This document shows positions 61,765-64,000 of a stretch of 64,000 bases of DNA, in pieces; positions within the stretch are counted from its first letter, which is position 1, and each line of letters starts with the position of its first letter. A program made the translations under genes and the position numbers. The stretch is taken from NCBI RefSeq assembly GCF_024347675.1, contig NZ_AP024882.1:1-64000 (forward strand), in the 5' to 3' direction. This DNA comes from Vibrio ishigakensis (lineage in GTDB: Bacteria > Pseudomonadota > Gammaproteobacteria > Enterobacterales > Vibrionaceae). Under the pieces are notes generated by a model. The model saw only the letters and a program-made list of their open reading frames with translations, was not told where the DNA came from and did no database searches.

Positions 61765-62760
61765 ATGGAAACCCTAATTATCCTAAGTTATATCGCCCTA
61801 TGCGTGATTGTTTTTAAGGTATGTAAGCTACCAGTCAACAAATGGAGCGTCACCACCGCCAGTGTAATTGGCCTGTTCATTGTAGGCTGGATATTTTTGT
61901 ATATGGCCATGTACCAGCCCGTTTCTCGCATGGCGCGACTCTACAGTGTCACTACCCCTATCACCTCTCAGGTTGAGGGCTTGGTGAACGACGTTTATGT
62001 CAAAGGCAATGAGCAGTTGAAAGCCGGAGATCCTCTGTATCAAATCGATCCAACGCCATTTCAGGATGAGGTAAACCGTATCCAGAGTGACCTAAAGCGC
62101 ACTCAATCGGCTATCGATTACTTCCAAGCAGAATTGGCTCGCTATCAAAAATTGGGAAGCAAAGGATTCTCTTCTCAAGAGAAAGTGGACCAAGTTAAAA
62201 CCAACTTGCTGAAACAAAAAGCGAGCAAGAGTGAATACCAATCTCAGCTGCAACTGGCTAAATTCAATCTAAGTAAAACCCTAGTGACCGCACCTACCGA
62301 TGGTTATGTTACTCAGGTAGCGTTAAGACCGGGAATGAAGAGTCGCGTTGTGCCATTTCAGGGCAACCTGACCTTTGTACACAAAGAGGACAAACAGCTG
62401 TTCGCTGCATTCAAACAAGCACCGGCACGCTATATCAAAACCGGCTATCCGGCTGAAGTGACCTTCAACACTATTCTTGGTCATGCCTATAAAGCTCATG
62501 TGGTGCAGGTGAACGACATCTTTGCACAGGGCGCAGTGAGTGCTTCAGGCCAGATGACAGCACCAGAACAGTCGGCTCAACAAGGCAGAATCTTAGTTAA
62601 GGTTGAACTGGATAATCCAGATCTTGTAAAGGATATGCCATTACCCTCAGGTACAGATGCGCACGTGGCTGTCTACTCACCTAAATGGGAGATGTTTAGC
62701 GTAGTTCGTAAAGTGATATTGCGTATGCAAAGTTGGCAAAACTGGTTGTTTGAAGGCTAA
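61765..62760 (+). CDS. HlyD-family membrane fusion protein (YiaV-like)
   Basis: 331 residues: two N-terminal helices, a lipoyl-like domain (SQVEGLVNDVYVKGNEQLKAGDPLYQIDP), a coiled hairpin (about 105-165) and a second lipoyl half (VTAPTDGYVTQVALRPGM), then a beta-barrel. It is of the EmrA/HlyD class but lacks the usual exporter partner; DUF3302 may serve as that partner. A terminator follows the stop. Confidence 0.9.
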   Translation: METLIILSYIALCVIVFKVCKLPVNKWSVTTASVIGLFIVGWIFLYMAMYQPVSRMARLYSVTTPITSQVEGLVNDVYVKGNEQLKAGDPLYQIDPTPFQDEVNRIQSDLKRTQSAIDYFQAELARYQKLGSKGFSSQEKVDQVKTNLLKQKASKSEYQSQLQLAKFNLSKTLVTAPTDGYVTQVALRPGMKSRVVPFQGNLTFVHKEDKQLFAAFKQAPARYIKTGYPAEVTFNTILGHAYKAHVVQVNDIFAQGAVSASGQMTAPEQSAQQGRILVKVELDNPDLVKDMPLPSGTDAHVAVYSPKWEMFSVVRKVILRMQSWQNWLFEG

Positions 62761-62767
62761 AAGAACA

Positions 62768-62796
62768 AGCCCCTCATTTGAGGGGCTCGCTTTTGT
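62768..62796 (+). terminator. Terminator between yiaV-like and alcohol dehydrogenase genes
   Basis: AGCCCCTCA / TGAGGGGCT stem followed by CGCTTTTGTC on the plus strand. It lies 7 bases after the HlyD stop, ahead of the converging gene end at 62796. Confidence 0.82.
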
Positions 62797-63872
62797 CATT
62801 TCATCGACTGCATATCGATGACGAATCGATACTTAACATCAGATTTCATAACCCTTTCATAGGCATCGTTGATGTCCTGCATATTAATCATCTCTACGTC
62901 TGAAACTACATTGTGCTCAGCGCAGAAGTCCAGCATCTCTTGAGTCTCTTTAATGCCACCTATCAAGGAGCCTGAGATAATTTTGCGACCAAACGAGAGC
63001 GCTATGGTATTGACTTCGGTAACTGCCACACCGACCACCGCCATGGTTTTTCCCAGTTTAAGAAGAGGAATATAAGGGTTCATGTTGTGGGCAACTGGAA
63101 TTGTATTGAGCAGGAAGTCGAACTTGCCCACTGCAGCAGCCATCTGCTCGTCATCTCTCGAAACCAAAACGCCACTGGCACCCAAGCGCTTGGCATCCTC
63201 ACCCTTCTCTGGAGAAGTGGTAATCATGGTCACTTCTGCGCCCATAGCGACAGCTATTTTAACGCCCATATGACCAAGGCCACCCAAGCCTATTACTCCG
63301 ACCTTATCCCCAGCTTTCACATCCCACTGTTTTAGAGGAGAGTATACTGTGATGCCCGCACACAGCAGTGGTGCCACGGCTTTAACATCCAGAGATTCTG
63401 AAACGCTAAGCACGAAGTCTTGGTCTACGACTATCTGGGTTGAGTAGCCACCTTGGGTAATGGCATCTGCGCCCGATTCATCAGGGCTACCATAGGTCAT
63501 GATCATGCCCTTCTCGCAATGCTGCTCGAGATGATTCTTACACGGCTCACAAGTACGACAAGAGTCCACCATGCAACCTACACCAACAAGATCACCCGCC
63601 TTAAAGCGGCTCACATCCCCGCCCGTAGACACAACCCGCCCGATGATTTCATGTCCTGGGACAATAGGATATTGAGTAAAGCCCCAATCATTGTGCGCCA
63701 TATGAATATCACTGTGGCATACCCCGCAGTATAAGATTTCGATATGCACATCCTTGGCACCAACCTGACGACGATTGAAATTATAGGGTTTGAGATCATC
63801 ATCGCTATTGAACGCGGCGTAAGACGAAGTAGGTAGCGTAGTTTTCTCCCCGAATAGTCTGAATAAAACCAC
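62796..63872 (-). CDS. YahK-type zinc alcohol/aldehyde reductase
   Basis: Up to 358 residues from GTG 63872. The catalytic zinc site is in YCGVCHSD and GHE, the structural zinc cysteines in DSCRTCEPCKNHLEQHC, and the cofactor loop is GLGGLGHMG. It matches the NADPH-dependent cinnamyl/YahK family that reduces aldehydes. The N-terminus is odd: the GTG lacks a well-spaced ribosome site, no ATG lies before TTLPTSSYAAFNSDD, and E. coli YahK starts closer to that point, so the start is not fixed. The 128 bases to the window end hold no gene. Confidence 0.85.
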   Translation of the reverse strand: MVLFRLFGEKTTLPTSSYAAFNSDDDLKPYNFNRRQVGAKDVHIEILYCGVCHSDIHMAHNDWGFTQYPIVPGHEIIGRVVSTGGDVSRFKAGDLVGVGCMVDSCRTCEPCKNHLEQHCEKGMIMTYGSPDESGADAITQGGYSTQIVVDQDFVLSVSESLDVKAVAPLLCAGITVYSPLKQWDVKAGDKVGVIGLGGLGHMGVKIAVAMGAEVTMITTSPEKGEDAKRLGASGVLVSRDDEQMAAAVGKFDFLLNTIPVAHNMNPYIPLLKLGKTMAVVGVAVTEVNTIALSFGRKIISGSLIGGIKETQEMLDFCAEHNVVSDVEMINMQDINDAYERVMKSDVKYRFVIDMQSMK

Positions 63873-64000
63873 AATTGAGTATAGCTACTTTCCTGCTCAT
63901 AAAATAAACAGAAAAGCCGCTCCTTCTTATATCAGGCTGAGCATTAACTTAGATCAATTAAACATCCTTAAATCCACTCTTAAAAATCAATCAATAGAGG

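Overview
The window looks like a chromosomal segment of a marine gammaproteobacterium of the Vibrionaceae. The protein sequences read like Vibrio proteins, base composition is moderate, operons are short and tightly packed, and the mix (Bat/MoxR operon, proXWV, PTS sucrose genes, many LysR regulators and single-gene transporters, no ribosomal or tRNA genes) is typical of the accessory, chromosome-2-like part of a Vibrio genome. That placement is inference. I see no prophage, insertion sequence, CRISPR array, rRNA or tRNA.

Layout. 1-4.4 kb: a peroxiredoxin-like gene cut by the window edge, a heptanucleotide repeat with 17 exact units in a divergent promoter region, two MFS exporters and two small unknown genes. 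4.5-21.4 kb: the most distinctive block. It holds a HEAT/TPR protein, an anaerobic sulfatase-maturase-type radical SAM enzyme, an FGE-fold lipoprotein without catalytic cysteines, a PafA-like phosphatase, a metallophosphoesterase lipoprotein, a LysR regulator, a MoxR-DUF58-DUF4381-BatA-BatB/C-BatD operon, and an octaheme cytochrome c carrying a HEAT/TPR tail. That tail is colinear with the separate HEAT/TPR protein at the other end of the block, so the parts probably belong to one exported system. 21.5-31.8 kb: a 42-residue membrane protein, a polar amino acid ABC transporter, a DUF1349 protein, a circularly permuted GH16 lipoprotein, a LysE exporter, and a sucrose locus scrR-scrA-scrB with two identical operator cores.

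31.8-43.1 kb: proXWV (glycine betaine uptake), DUF3179 and DUF3047 proteins, an orphan type IV pilin-like protein, an EamA transporter with a divergent LysR gene, and a run of small housekeeping-type enzymes (nucleotidyltransferase, HD phosphohydrolase, two GNATs, SDR). 43.3-49.4 kb: a MATE exporter; a DhlA-type haloalkane dehalogenase with a flavodoxin-fold reductase, divergent from a TetR gene across two perfect operators; an MBL hydrolase; an AstE/AspA-type deacylase. 49.4-64 kb: a YfcC transporter, an exported Mn-type pyrophosphatase, an SLC13 permease, a tRNA-binding-fold protein, a DUF1826 gene behind a perfect Zur-like box, a LysR/SMP-30 pair, a CDF metal exporter with its MarR regulator and two operator copies, a NIF3-like protein, a LysR gene divergent from a yiaW/yiaV-like pair, and a YahK-type alcohol dehydrogenase.

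The best leads are the 4.5-21.3 kb block, the permuted GH16 enzyme, the dehalogenase without the cap insertion known from DhlA, the heptamer repeat, and the Zur-box/DUF1826 unit. Family assignments come from reading motifs and remembered homologues; no search was run.
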